Shown here: in pieces, positions 1-6,095 of the stretch
Layout: each line of letters starts with the position of its first letter
How positions within the stretch are numbered: position 1 is the stretch's first letter
Assembly: GCA_036562495.1 (NCBI GenBank)
Contig: DATCKA010000125.1
Location: 1 to 12,485 of the forward strand
Length of the DNA stretch: 12,485 nucleotides
Source: Geochorda sp036562495
GTDB taxonomy: Bacteria; Bacillota; Limnochordia; Limnochordales; Geochordaceae
Reading direction: 5' to 3'
The notes under the pieces: model-generated
What the model was told of the DNA's origin: nothing
The model's database searches: none
What the model saw: only the letters and a program-made list of their open reading frames with translations
Position numbers and translations under genes: made by a program

Positions 1-1
1 G

Positions 2-205
2 CCCGACGCGCTGGACTTCTACGGCTTCTGGAAGCTGCTGGACGCGCTGACCGATGCGGCGTGGTACTACCGCCACCGGGAGGTGGCGCTGGGCGACACG
101 CCGCAGCAGCGCTACATGGGCGTCTGGAGCGACGGGGTGCCGGTGCGGGAGATGGAGGTGTGGACGGCCGAGGAGTTCGCGATGTGGTTGGCAGGAGGTA
201 CGTGA
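2..205 (+). CDS. C-terminal fragment, probable alpha/beta-hydrolase family protein
   Basis: This is the last 67 codons of a gene that begins upstream of the window. The frame is open from base 2 to the TGA at 203-205. The peptide runs DALDFYGFWKLLDALTDAAW, then a GDTPQQRYMGVWSDG segment and an acidic, Trp-containing end. From memory this resembles the C-terminus of a group of alpha/beta hydrolases that end in 'ALGNTPEQRFMGKWSDGTPV', but the nucleophile elbow and most of the fold lie outside the window, so the family is a recollection and not proven. Codon use is strongly GC at third positions, as in the following genes. The next gene starts 1 nt after the stop and its Shine-Dalgarno site lies inside this gene, so the two are probably co-transcribed. 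Confidence 0.55.
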   Translation, partial: PDALDFYGFWKLLDALTDAAWYYRHREVALGDTPQQRYMGVWSDGVPVREMEVWTAEEFAMWLAGGT

Positions 206-206
206 G

Positions 207-836
207 ATGGCGGTGACGCCCCGAGTGCTCGTCGTCTACTACAGTTCCACCGGCACCACCTATCGCATGGCGAGGGAAGTGGAGGCCGGGGCAAGGGAGG
301 CGGGGGCAGAGGTGCGCCTCCGCCGGGTGGCTGAGCTGGCCCCGCCCGAGGCGGTGGAGAAGAATCCCGTCTGGAAGGCGCACCTCGAGGAGACCCGTTC
401 GGTCCCGGTGGCGGGCCATGACGACCTGGAGTGGGCGGACGCCTACATCCTGGGCACGCCCAGCCGCTACGGCAACGTGGCATCGCAGCTCAAGCAGTAC
501 CTGGACAGCACCGGGCCGCTGTGGGGCCAGGGAAAGCTGGCCAACAAGGTGGCGGCGGGTTTCACGACGGCGTCCAACCCCCACGGGGGCCAGGAGGCCA
601 CACTGCTGGCCTTGTACAACGTGCTGTACCACTGGGGATGCCTCATCGTCGGGCCCGGCTACACCGACCCGGCCGTCTTCGCAGCGGGGGGCAACCCCTA
701 CGGCGTCAGCTTCACGGCCAGCGGGGGCAAGCCGCCTCTCGGCGAAGAGACCCGGCAGGCATGCCGCTACCTCGGGCATCGGGTCGCCACCGTGGCGCGC
801 TGGGTCCTGGCGGGCCGCCAGGCCCTCGAGCGGTAA
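207..836 (+). CDS. wrbA: WrbA-type flavodoxin-like protein, probable NAD(P)H:quinone oxidoreductase
   Basis: A 209-residue cytoplasmic flavoprotein predicted to bind FMN and reduce quinones by two electrons, limiting semiquinone and oxidative stress. The start is ATG 207, preceded by AGGAGGT at 193-199 (7-nt spacing); the frame is open further upstream but that part has no family similarity. The flavodoxin fold starts at residue 7 with VLVVYYSSTGTTYRMA, where SSTGTT is the FMN-phosphate loop. The second flavin loop is GTPSRYGNVASQLKQYLD (83-100), followed by a STGPLW segment (101-106) and FTTASNPHGGQE (119-130), both hallmarks of WrbA. The 'GGNPYGVSFTASGG' stretch (161-174) matches the WrbA 'GGTPYG' region. 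Length is close to the usual 200 or so residues. No functional link to the downstream amino-sugar genes is evident. The family call is firm; the exact electron acceptor is inferred. Confidence 0.9.
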   Translation: MAVTPRVLVVYYSSTGTTYRMAREVEAGAREAGAEVRLRRVAELAPPEAVEKNPVWKAHLEETRSVPVAGHDDLEWADAYILGTPSRYGNVASQLKQYLDSTGPLWGQGKLANKVAAGFTTASNPHGGQEATLLALYNVLYHWGCLIVGPGYTDPAVFAAGGNPYGVSFTASGGKPPLGEETRQACRYLGHRVATVARWVLAGRQALER

Positions 837-864
837 GGCAGCCGATCAGGCCCGGGTGAGGGCA

Positions 865-887
865 GGCCCTGCCGAGCGCGCAGGGCC
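865..887 (+). other. GC-rich stem-loop between wrbA and pxpA
   Basis: GGCCCTGC (865-872) is the perfect reverse complement of GCAGGGCC (880-887), with a 7-nt loop. No T-tract follows, so it is not a convincing intrinsic terminator. It may be an mRNA-processing or stability structure, or chance in GC-rich DNA. Confidence 0.4.
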
Positions 888-913
888 CGGCATCGGCGGG
901 GAGGGGGAGCCGC

Positions 914-1699
914 ATGGCGGCGCACTACGTCGACCTCAACGCGGACGTGGGAGAGGGCTTCGGCGCCTATCGCATCGGTGACGACGAGGCCCTGATGGAG
1001 GTCGTCACGTCGGTCAACGTCGCCTGCGGCTTCCACGCGGGAGATCCCCGGGTGATGGCCCGCACGGTGCGGCGGGCGGCGCAGGTGGGGCTCGGCATCG
1101 GAGCGCACGTCGGCTATCCCGACCGGGTGGGCTTCGGGCGACGAGCCATGGCGCTGAGCCCCGAGGAGCTGCGCACCGACGTCCTCTACCAGATCGGGGC
1201 GCTGGCGGCTTTCTGCCGAGCGGAGGGTGTGGCGCTGCAGCACGTCAAACCGCACGGGGCTCTCTATCACGCGGCCCTGCACGACGAGACGGTGGCGCGG
1301 GCGGTGGTGGAGGCGGTCGCCTCGTTCGACCCGGGGCTGGTGGTGCTGGCCATCCGGGGCAGCCGGCTCGCGAAGGTGGCGGAGGCGGCGGGGCTGAAGG
1401 TGGCGTGGGAAGGGTTCGCCGACCGGCGGTACCGAGCCGACGGGGGCCTGGTGGCACGGGGCCAGCCGGGCGCGGTCATCGAGGAGCCCGAGCAGGCCGC
1501 GGAGCAGGCGGTGCGGATGGTGCGGGAGGGCCGGGTGCGGTCGGCGGATGGGGTCGATATCGAGGCGGTGGTGCACACCCTCTGCATCCATGGCGACCAT
1601 CCGGGTGCAGCGGCCATCGCCCGGGCCGTGCGACAGCGCCTGGAGGCAACCGGGGTGAGGGTGGGGCCGCTGGCGGCGCACCCGGCCCTGCGTCGCTGA
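914..1699 (+). CDS. pxpA: LamB/YcsF family protein, 5-oxoprolinase subunit A
   Basis: A 261-residue cytoplasmic protein of the LamB/YcsF family. The characterised members form, with PxpB and PxpC, the ATP-dependent 5-oxoprolinase that opens 5-oxo-L-proline to L-glutamate. The start is ATG 914, preceded by a purine-rich GGGGAGGGGGAG run. Family motifs are in order: DLNADVGEGFG (7-17), NVACGFHAGDP (35-45), GAHVGYPDRVGFGRR (63-77), where a Val replaces the common Pro of AHPGYPD, and VKPHGALYH (111-119). HGDHPGA near residue 225 is also typical. Length is normal (about 250). The usual partners pxpB and pxpC are not adjacent: wrbA lies before it and an intergenic region leading to nanE follows. 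Either the partners are encoded elsewhere or this is a stand-alone relative with another role. The family call is secure; the reaction is by homology. Confidence 0.92.
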   Translation: MAAHYVDLNADVGEGFGAYRIGDDEALMEVVTSVNVACGFHAGDPRVMARTVRRAAQVGLGIGAHVGYPDRVGFGRRAMALSPEELRTDVLYQIGALAAFCRAEGVALQHVKPHGALYHAALHDETVARAVVEAVASFDPGLVVLAIRGSRLAKVAEAAGLKVAWEGFADRRYRADGGLVARGQPGAVIEEPEQAAEQAVRMVREGRVRSADGVDIEAVVHTLCIHGDHPGAAAIARAVRQRLEATGVRVGPLAAHPALRR

Positions 1700-1703
1700 G
1701 AGA

Positions 1704-1718
1704 CGGCGGCGCCCGCCG
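1704..1718 (+). other. short GC hairpin just after pxpA
   Basis: CGGCGG (1704-1709) pairs with CCGCCG (1713-1718) across a 3-nt loop, five bases after the pxpA stop codon. There is no T-run, so termination here is only a weak possibility. Confidence 0.3.
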
Positions 1719-1788
1719 GGGACGGCGAAGCGCGCCGGGTGGGAGGGCGGGTTGGCCGGAGCATTTCTCCAACATTGCGCCTCAGGGT

Positions 1789-1804
1789 GGAGGAGATCTC
1801 CTCC
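1789..1804. promoter_or_regulatory. perfect 16-bp palindrome, candidate operator upstream of nanE
   Basis: GGAGGAGATCTCCTCC is an uninterrupted perfect palindrome in the only sizeable gap (1700-1864) before the nanE-rpiR-nanK cluster, 60 bp upstream of the chosen nanE start. A neighbouring small inverted repeat, GGAG-CATTT-CTCC (1758-1770), lies just upstream. RpiR-family proteins bind inverted repeats, and an RpiR gene is the second gene of this unit, so autoregulation at this site is plausible. It contains SD-like GGAGGAG, but no in-frame start codon lies at a suitable distance after it. I could not identify a convincing -35/-10 pair nearby. The assignment as operator is inference; the symmetry is seen directly. 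Confidence 0.5.
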
Positions 1805-1864
1805 TCAACGTCGAAGCAGGGCGGTGCCATCGACCGTAGCGGACGACGAGAGGACGATCGACGC

Positions 1865-2662
1865 GTGCTGGATGCAGTGCCGGGAGGGGAGAGCCGGCCG
1901 GGCCCGGCCGATGGGCAGCCGGGCGTGCGCGAGCGGGCGGCGACCCTGGCTCGGCTGAAGGGCGGGCTCATCGTCTCCTGCCAGGCGCCGGAGGGGGATC
2001 CCCTTCACGGCCCCCACTTCATGGCGGAGATGGCAAAGGCGGCCTGGTTGGGCGGGGCCGCGGGCATCCGGGCCAACTCGGGGCCCGACATCTGCGCCAT
2101 CCGCCAGGCGGTGCCCCTTCCCGTCATCGGCATCGTCAAGCGGCACTATCCCGGATCGCCGGTCTACATCACCCCCACGCTGGGCGAGGCGGAGGAGGCC
2201 GTCCGCGCGGGGGCCGACGTCCTGGCCCTGGACGGCACGGCCCGGGTCCGCCCGGACGGCGTGGGGCTCGACCGGCTGGTCGAGGCCATCCGGGCCCGCT
2301 GGACCATCCCGCTCATGGCCGACGTGGGCTCGGTAGAGGAGGGCGTAGCGGCCGCCCGACTGGGCTTCGATCTGGTCGCGACCACCCTGGTGGGCTACAC
2401 CGACGATCACCCGCCCCTGGGCTACGAGCCCGACTTCGACGTGGTGGCGCGGATGATCGACGAGGTAACCGGCCGCCTCGGCGTGCCCGTCGTGGTGGAG
2501 GGGCACATCTGGGAGCCGGAGCAGGCGGCCCGCTGCCTGGAGCTGGGCGCCTTCGCGGTGGTGGTGGGCAGCGCCATCACCCGGCCGCACCTGATCACGC
2601 GGCGCTTCGTGGAGGCCATCGACGGGGCCCGGCAGCGGGCGGTGAGGGAGCGAGCGCGATGA
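1865..2662 (+). CDS. nanE: N-acetylmannosamine-6-phosphate 2-epimerase
   Basis: Cytoplasmic TIM-barrel enzyme that converts ManNAc-6-P to GlcNAc-6-P, the step that links sialic acid/ManNAc use to the GlcNAc pathway. Family signatures, numbered from GTG 1865 (265 residues): LKGGLIVSCQAP (31-42), GIRANS (67-72), VIGIVKRHY (87-95) with the likely catalytic Lys92, ALDGTARVRP (121-130), MADVGSVEE (151-159), TTLVGYT (173-179), VVVEGHIWEPE with the likely partner Glu, and VVVGSAITRP near the C-terminus. The start is uncertain: GTG 1865 has GAGAGGA 10 nt upstream, while GTG 1925 gives 245 residues, nearer the usual length of about 230, but has no good ribosome site. The frame is open back to GTG 1739 without family similarity. 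It overlaps the rpiR start in ATGA. Function is well supported by motifs and by the adjacent NanK-like kinase. Confidence 0.93.
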   Translation: MLDAVPGGESRPGPADGQPGVRERAATLARLKGGLIVSCQAPEGDPLHGPHFMAEMAKAAWLGGAAGIRANSGPDICAIRQAVPLPVIGIVKRHYPGSPVYITPTLGEAEEAVRAGADVLALDGTARVRPDGVGLDRLVEAIRARWTIPLMADVGSVEEGVAAARLGFDLVATTLVGYTDDHPPLGYEPDFDVVARMIDEVTGRLGVPVVVEGHIWEPEQAARCLELGAFAVVVGSAITRPHLITRRFVEAIDGARQRAVRERAR

Positions 2663-3543
2663 GTGGGGGCCACGGACGGGACGGCGGCCCCGCGACTGCC
2701 CGAGCGCCGCTGATGGCCCGGCTGCACAGCAGCCTGTCAGCGCTTACCGAGTCGGAGCAGAAGGTGGCCGCGGTCGTGCGGGCCGACCCCCAGCGAGTCG
2801 TCTACGCCTCGGTGACCGAGCTGGCCGAGGCCGCCGGCGTGGGCGAGACCACCGTGCTGCGCTTCGCCCGCAAGCTGGGATATCGCAACTACCACGCCTT
2901 CAAGATGGACCTGGCGCGGGACATCTTCTCCGAGGCGGCGGGTCAGGGCGGCAACACCGCATCGAGCTCCGCCCAGGACGACCTGCTGCACCGCGCCACG
3001 GAGGAAAACCGCCGCGTCATCGTCGACACCTTTCAGATGCTGGACCAGGCCGTCTTCGAACGGGCGGTGACCATGCTGGCCGAGGCCCGGCAGATCCACT
3101 TCTACGGCGCAGGCCACTCCGGCATCACGGCACAGGACGCCCGCTACCGCTTCTGGAGGCTGGGGTTTCCGGCCGCGGCCTTCGCCGACCCGCACTTTCA
3201 GCTGATGGCGGCGGCCACGCTGCAGCCCGGGGACGTCGCGGTGGGGCTGTCGGTCTCGGGGAGCACCCGGGACACGGTGGAGTGCCTGGCGGTGGCCAAG
3301 GGCCGGGGAGCCGGTACCATCGCCATCACGGGCTACGCTCAGGCTCCCATCGGCCGGGTGGCCGACGTGCTGCTGGTGACGGCGACCCGGGAAATGCCCC
3401 TGCAGTCGGGCTCGTTCACCTCCAAGATCGGGCAGCTCCACATGCTGGACCTGCTGGTGCGGGCGCTGGTGCAGGCACGTCCGGACAGGGTCCGCGCCCA
3501 CCAGGAGAGCGTCGGCAAGGCCATCTCCACCAAGCTCTACTGA
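2659..3543 (+). CDS. MurR/RpiR family transcriptional regulator (HTH plus SIS domain)
   Basis: A 294-residue DNA-binding regulator. The N-terminal HTH_6 domain spans about 18-95, with the recognition region ASVTELAEAAGVGETTVLRF (50-69) and RKLGYRNYHAFK typical of RpiR proteins. The C-terminal SIS sugar-phosphate domain spans about 130-270, with FYGAGHSGITAQD (148-160), GLSVSGSTRDT (196-206) and AITGY (222-226). The start is ATG 2659, overlapping the nanE stop (ATGA), with GAGGGAG 8 nt before it; a second Met at residue 19 (ATG 2713) would also keep both domains. Characterised relatives respond to amino-sugar phosphates (MurNAc-6-P for MurR, ManNAc-6-P for the Vibrio NanR). With nanE directly before and a NanK-like kinase directly after, ManNAc-6-P is the likeliest ligand here; this is inference. 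A candidate operator is the palindrome at 1789-1804. Confidence 0.93.
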   Translation: MSGGHGRDGGPATARAPLMARLHSSLSALTESEQKVAAVVRADPQRVVYASVTELAEAAGVGETTVLRFARKLGYRNYHAFKMDLARDIFSEAAGQGGNTASSSAQDDLLHRATEENRRVIVDTFQMLDQAVFERAVTMLAEARQIHFYGAGHSGITAQDARYRFWRLGFPAAAFADPHFQLMAAATLQPGDVAVGLSVSGSTRDTVECLAVAKGRGAGTIAITGYAQAPIGRVADVLLVTATREMPLQSGSFTSKIGQLHMLDLLVRALVQARPDRVRAHQESVGKAISTKLY

Positions 3544-3557
3544 GTCGGGAGGACAAC

Positions 3558-4541
3558 ATGGGCGTCGTACGCAGCGCCGTGGGCATCGACATCGGGGGCA
3601 CCAAGATCGCGGCAGGCCTGGTGACCGAGCGAGGCGAGCTCCTCTGGGCGCAGCAGGAGCCCACGCCCGCGTCGCAAGGGCCGACTGCCATCGGCCAAGC
3701 CGTCGTGCGGATGGCGAGCCGAGCCATTGAGCGGGCCAGAGCGCTCGGCTTGGAGCCAGAGGGTGTGGGGATCGGTACCGGTGGCCAGGTGGATGTGGTG
3801 CGCCAACGAGTTGTCGCCTCCACCCGGCTCCTGCCTGGCTGGCAGAGCATGCCGCTGCGTGACCGGGTTGAGGAGGCGCTCGGTGTACCCGTGTCGCTGG
3901 ACAACGATGCCAAGGTCGTGGCTCGTGCCGAGCTCCTATGGGGCAACGCCCGAGGTTGCCGCCACGTGCTCTTCGTGACCCTTGGGACAGGGGTCGGGGG
4001 AGCAGTGGCCGTCGGCGGACGGGTCGTCGACGGTGCGAGAGGCTTTGCGGGCCATCTAGGGCATGTCACGGTGCGGCCCGGTGGCGCTCCGTGCTCGTGC
4101 GGGAGGCGCGGTTGTCTCGAGGCCTACGCCTCGGCCACAGGCATCCTGCGCATGGCCAGGGAGCTCGCCGGCGAGTCCGGGGTCGAGGACGCGACCGACG
4201 TCTTTGGGCTGGCGGCGGGTGGTGTGCCGTGGGCGCAGGATGTCCTTCACGAGGCAGCCGATGCGCTCGGGCAGGCTCTTGCCGGAGTCATCCACGTCCT
4301 CGACCCGGAGCGGGTGGTCGTGGGCGGCGGACTCTCGGCATGGGGAGAGCCATGGCGCGCTCGCATCGAGTCGGCGATCCGGAGGCACCTCATGGACGTC
4401 TTCGTATCGTCCCTGGAGGTCCGCCTCGCCCTTCTCGGGCCCCAAGCCGGGGTGCTAGGGGCAGCGGCTCTGGCCCTGGAGAGGCGGTCGGACGATTCAG
4501 CCGTGGCGGTCGAACCGGGGCCGTCGACAGGGAGGGCGTGA
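3558..4541 (+). CDS. nanK: ROK-family sugar kinase, probable N-acetylmannosamine kinase
   Basis: A 327-residue cytoplasmic kinase expected to phosphorylate ManNAc at O6 with ATP, feeding NanE. Start ATG 3558 has GGGAGG at 3547-3552. ROK motifs: phosphate loop GIDIGGTK (9-16), LDNDAK with catalytic Asp117, TLGTGVGGAVAVGG (141-154), and the zinc-site region GHLGHVTV plus CSCGRRGCLEA (179-189). Most ROK glucokinases have GExGH at 165-169; here it is GHLGH, as I recall from E. coli NanK (AGHIGH). This is the sequence reason, beyond context, for preferring ManNAc kinase over glucokinase. C-terminal VVVGGGLS is the second nucleotide-binding segment. It lies 14 nt after rpiR, and its stop overlaps a possible GTG start of the next gene. 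Codon use is less GC3-biased than in rpiR. A fructokinase or GlcNAc kinase activity cannot be excluded from sequence alone. Confidence 0.85.
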   Translation: MGVVRSAVGIDIGGTKIAAGLVTERGELLWAQQEPTPASQGPTAIGQAVVRMASRAIERARALGLEPEGVGIGTGGQVDVVRQRVVASTRLLPGWQSMPLRDRVEEALGVPVSLDNDAKVVARAELLWGNARGCRHVLFVTLGTGVGGAVAVGGRVVDGARGFAGHLGHVTVRPGGAPCSCGRRGCLEAYASATGILRMARELAGESGVEDATDVFGLAAGGVPWAQDVLHEAADALGQALAGVIHVLDPERVVVGGGLSAWGEPWRARIESAIRRHLMDVFVSSLEVRLALLGPQAGVLGAAALALERRSDDSAVAVEPGPSTGRA

Positions 4542-4546
4542 CGGAC

Positions 4547-6028
4547 ATGGGACAACGGGAACATGGCAATGAGTGGCGTCCGTGGATGGTGGTGTACGGG
4601 CGGGCGGACGGGGTCGAGGGGTATGCCCTGCGCGAGATCGTGGCCCTGTTGCAGGGGCATCTGGAGAGGCCCGCGGCCGTCCGGGAGGCAGCGTCGACGG
4701 GCGAGGAGCTGCTGCGACAGCACAATCTCCTCGTGATCGGTACCGCCGCGAGCAACCCCCTGGTCGCGGAGCTCGCCCGTAAGGGCCTGACCCGTATCGA
4801 GACCGAGACCCCCGAGCACAGGGCCGTTCACGTACTGGACAGCCCGTGGGACCCGGACCTTCAAATGGCGGTTGTGACCGGCTCCGACTCCACGGGTGTG
4901 CTGTGGGCGGCAAGGGACTTCGAGCACTATGTCGTCGACCCGGCGACCCGGATCAACGGGGCGGGAAAGGTGGTCCGCGCGCCGTTTCGTGACCGGTTCG
5001 AACCGGTAAGCTTCTCGGGGGCTCCTGCGATCCAGCACCGGGGCCTCTGGACATGGGGGCATGTGATCTACGACTGGCAACGCTACCTGGACCACATGAG
5101 CCGGTGGAAGCTCAACACCGTCGTGATCTGGAACGACTTCTGCCCCGTCAACGCGAACGAGATCGTCTCGTACGCACACACGCGGGGCATCAGGGTCTTC
5201 TGGGGCTACTCGTGGGGCTGGGGAGAGGAGGTGGATCCGACCAGCAAAGAGGAGACCGATCGGTGGGCGACCAGGGTCGTTGGGCAGTATCGGGATGCCT
5301 ACCACGCCACGAGATGCGACGGGATCTACTTTCAGATCTTCACAGAGACCCTGGAAACAGAGATGCGAGGCCGTCCCATCGCAGAACTCGCGGTCGCGTG
5401 GGTCAACACCATCGCCGAGCGTCTCCTTGCAGAGTATCCAGGTTTGCGGCTGCTTTTCGGTCTGCATGCGACGTCGGTCCGGGGCCACGAGGAGGCATTG
5501 GCGGGCGTGCGTCCCGATGTCGCCATCATCTGGGAGGACGTGGGCGGGCCGCCGCCCCCATTTCCGTATGCCTACGACCCGGACGTGGTCGACGGCGTGC
5601 ACCAGGCCATCGCCCAAACGGGCCGCATCGCGCGACTGCGGTCTCCTCACGAGCGCATGGGCATCGTCGTCAAGGGCATGACCAATCTGGATTGGGAGAG
5701 CTTCGAGCACCAGCCGGGGAGCCTTGTCATCGGAGAGTGGCCCGCAGCGTACGTCCAACGCCGCGCCGAGGCCAAGTCTCAACGCTGGCGCGCCGTGGAG
5801 CTGGAGTGGAGGCGCAACCTGCCACATCTTCGCGAGACATTGCGAGCCATGGCCGCCGCGCGCCCCAAGGAGAGCTTCGTCTTGGGGCTCGTCGAGGACG
5901 GGATGTGGGAGGCCCGGATGTGGTTGCCGGTCGCCCTCCTCGCGGAGACCGCCTGGCAGCCTGACCTGCCATCCGACCAACTGGAGCGCCGGGTGGCGGG
6001 GACCCGGGACGCCTTTAGTCTGTGCTGA
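4547..6028 (+). CDS. putative cytoplasmic glycoside hydrolase-like (beta/alpha)8-barrel protein, family unassigned
   Basis: A 493-residue protein that I cannot assign to a named family. Residues 10-130 look like the alpha/beta accessory domain found before GH20 and GH67 barrels: NLLVIGTAASN (60-70), VVTGSDSTGVLWAARDFEHY (109-128). After a linker, eight strand-like segments can be laid out as a full barrel: HRGLWTWG (164-171), VVIWND (192-197), RVFWGYSWGWG (216-226), GIYFQIFTE (259-267), LLFGLHATS (302-310), VAIIWEDVG (325-333), GIVVKGM (372-378) and LVIGEW (393-398). Candidate acids at strand ends are Glu267 and Glu330/Asp331; many exposed Trp suit a sugar-binding cleft. The canonical GH20 Asp-Glu motif is not seen. 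No signal peptide, so it should act on imported sugar. Start ATG 4547 follows GGAGGG (4531-4536); GTG 4538, overlapping the nanK stop, is the alternative. Hydrolase activity is inferred. Confidence 0.7.
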   Translation: MGQREHGNEWRPWMVVYGRADGVEGYALREIVALLQGHLERPAAVREAASTGEELLRQHNLLVIGTAASNPLVAELARKGLTRIETETPEHRAVHVLDSPWDPDLQMAVVTGSDSTGVLWAARDFEHYVVDPATRINGAGKVVRAPFRDRFEPVSFSGAPAIQHRGLWTWGHVIYDWQRYLDHMSRWKLNTVVIWNDFCPVNANEIVSYAHTRGIRVFWGYSWGWGEEVDPTSKEETDRWATRVVGQYRDAYHATRCDGIYFQIFTETLETEMRGRPIAELAVAWVNTIAERLLAEYPGLRLLFGLHATSVRGHEEALAGVRPDVAIIWEDVGGPPPPFPYAYDPDVVDGVHQAIAQTGRIARLRSPHERMGIVVKGMTNLDWESFEHQPGSLVIGEWPAAYVQRRAEAKSQRWRAVELEWRRNLPHLRETLRAMAAARPKESFVLGLVEDGMWEARMWLPVALLAETAWQPDLPSDQLERRVAGTRDAFSLC

Positions 6029-6030
6029 GG

Positions 6031-6075
6031 TGTCGACGAGGGAGCGTCGCCGAGCAAAGAGCAGACGCCTCGACA
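6031..6075. promoter_or_regulatory. interrupted inverted repeat upstream of the binding-protein gene
   Basis: TGTCGA (6031-6036) pairs with TCGACA (6070-6075), and GCGTC (6044-6048) with GACGC (6064-6068); the inner loop is 15 nt and the 5' arm has an extra 7 nt. It fills most of the 67-nt gap before the ABC binding protein. It could be an operator, an mRNA structure or both. No clear promoter hexamers are visible and there is no T-tract. Confidence 0.35.
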
Positions 6076-6095
6076 GATTGAAAGGAGTGTGGGCC

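Noticed and set aside
767..1681. 304-codon open frame on the minus strand opposite pxpA
   Set aside because: The plus strand encodes an intact PxpA with all family motifs; the antisense frame is a low-complexity Arg/Pro/His shadow.
1752..1777. Possible sigma-A promoter (TTGGCC with a following AT-richer stretch ACATTG)
   Set aside because: Spacing is about 14 bp and the -10 match is poor, so I do not call a promoter.
1739..1864. Upstream extension of nanE to GTG 1739
   Set aside because: No similarity to NanE, no ribosome site before 1739, and it would place the perfect palindrome inside the coding region.
3938..4546. Long in-frame upstream extension of the barrel enzyme through nanK
   Set aside because: The extension reads as Arg/Gly-rich noise in another frame of nanK; a start at 4547 (or 4538) with a nearby ribosome site fits better.
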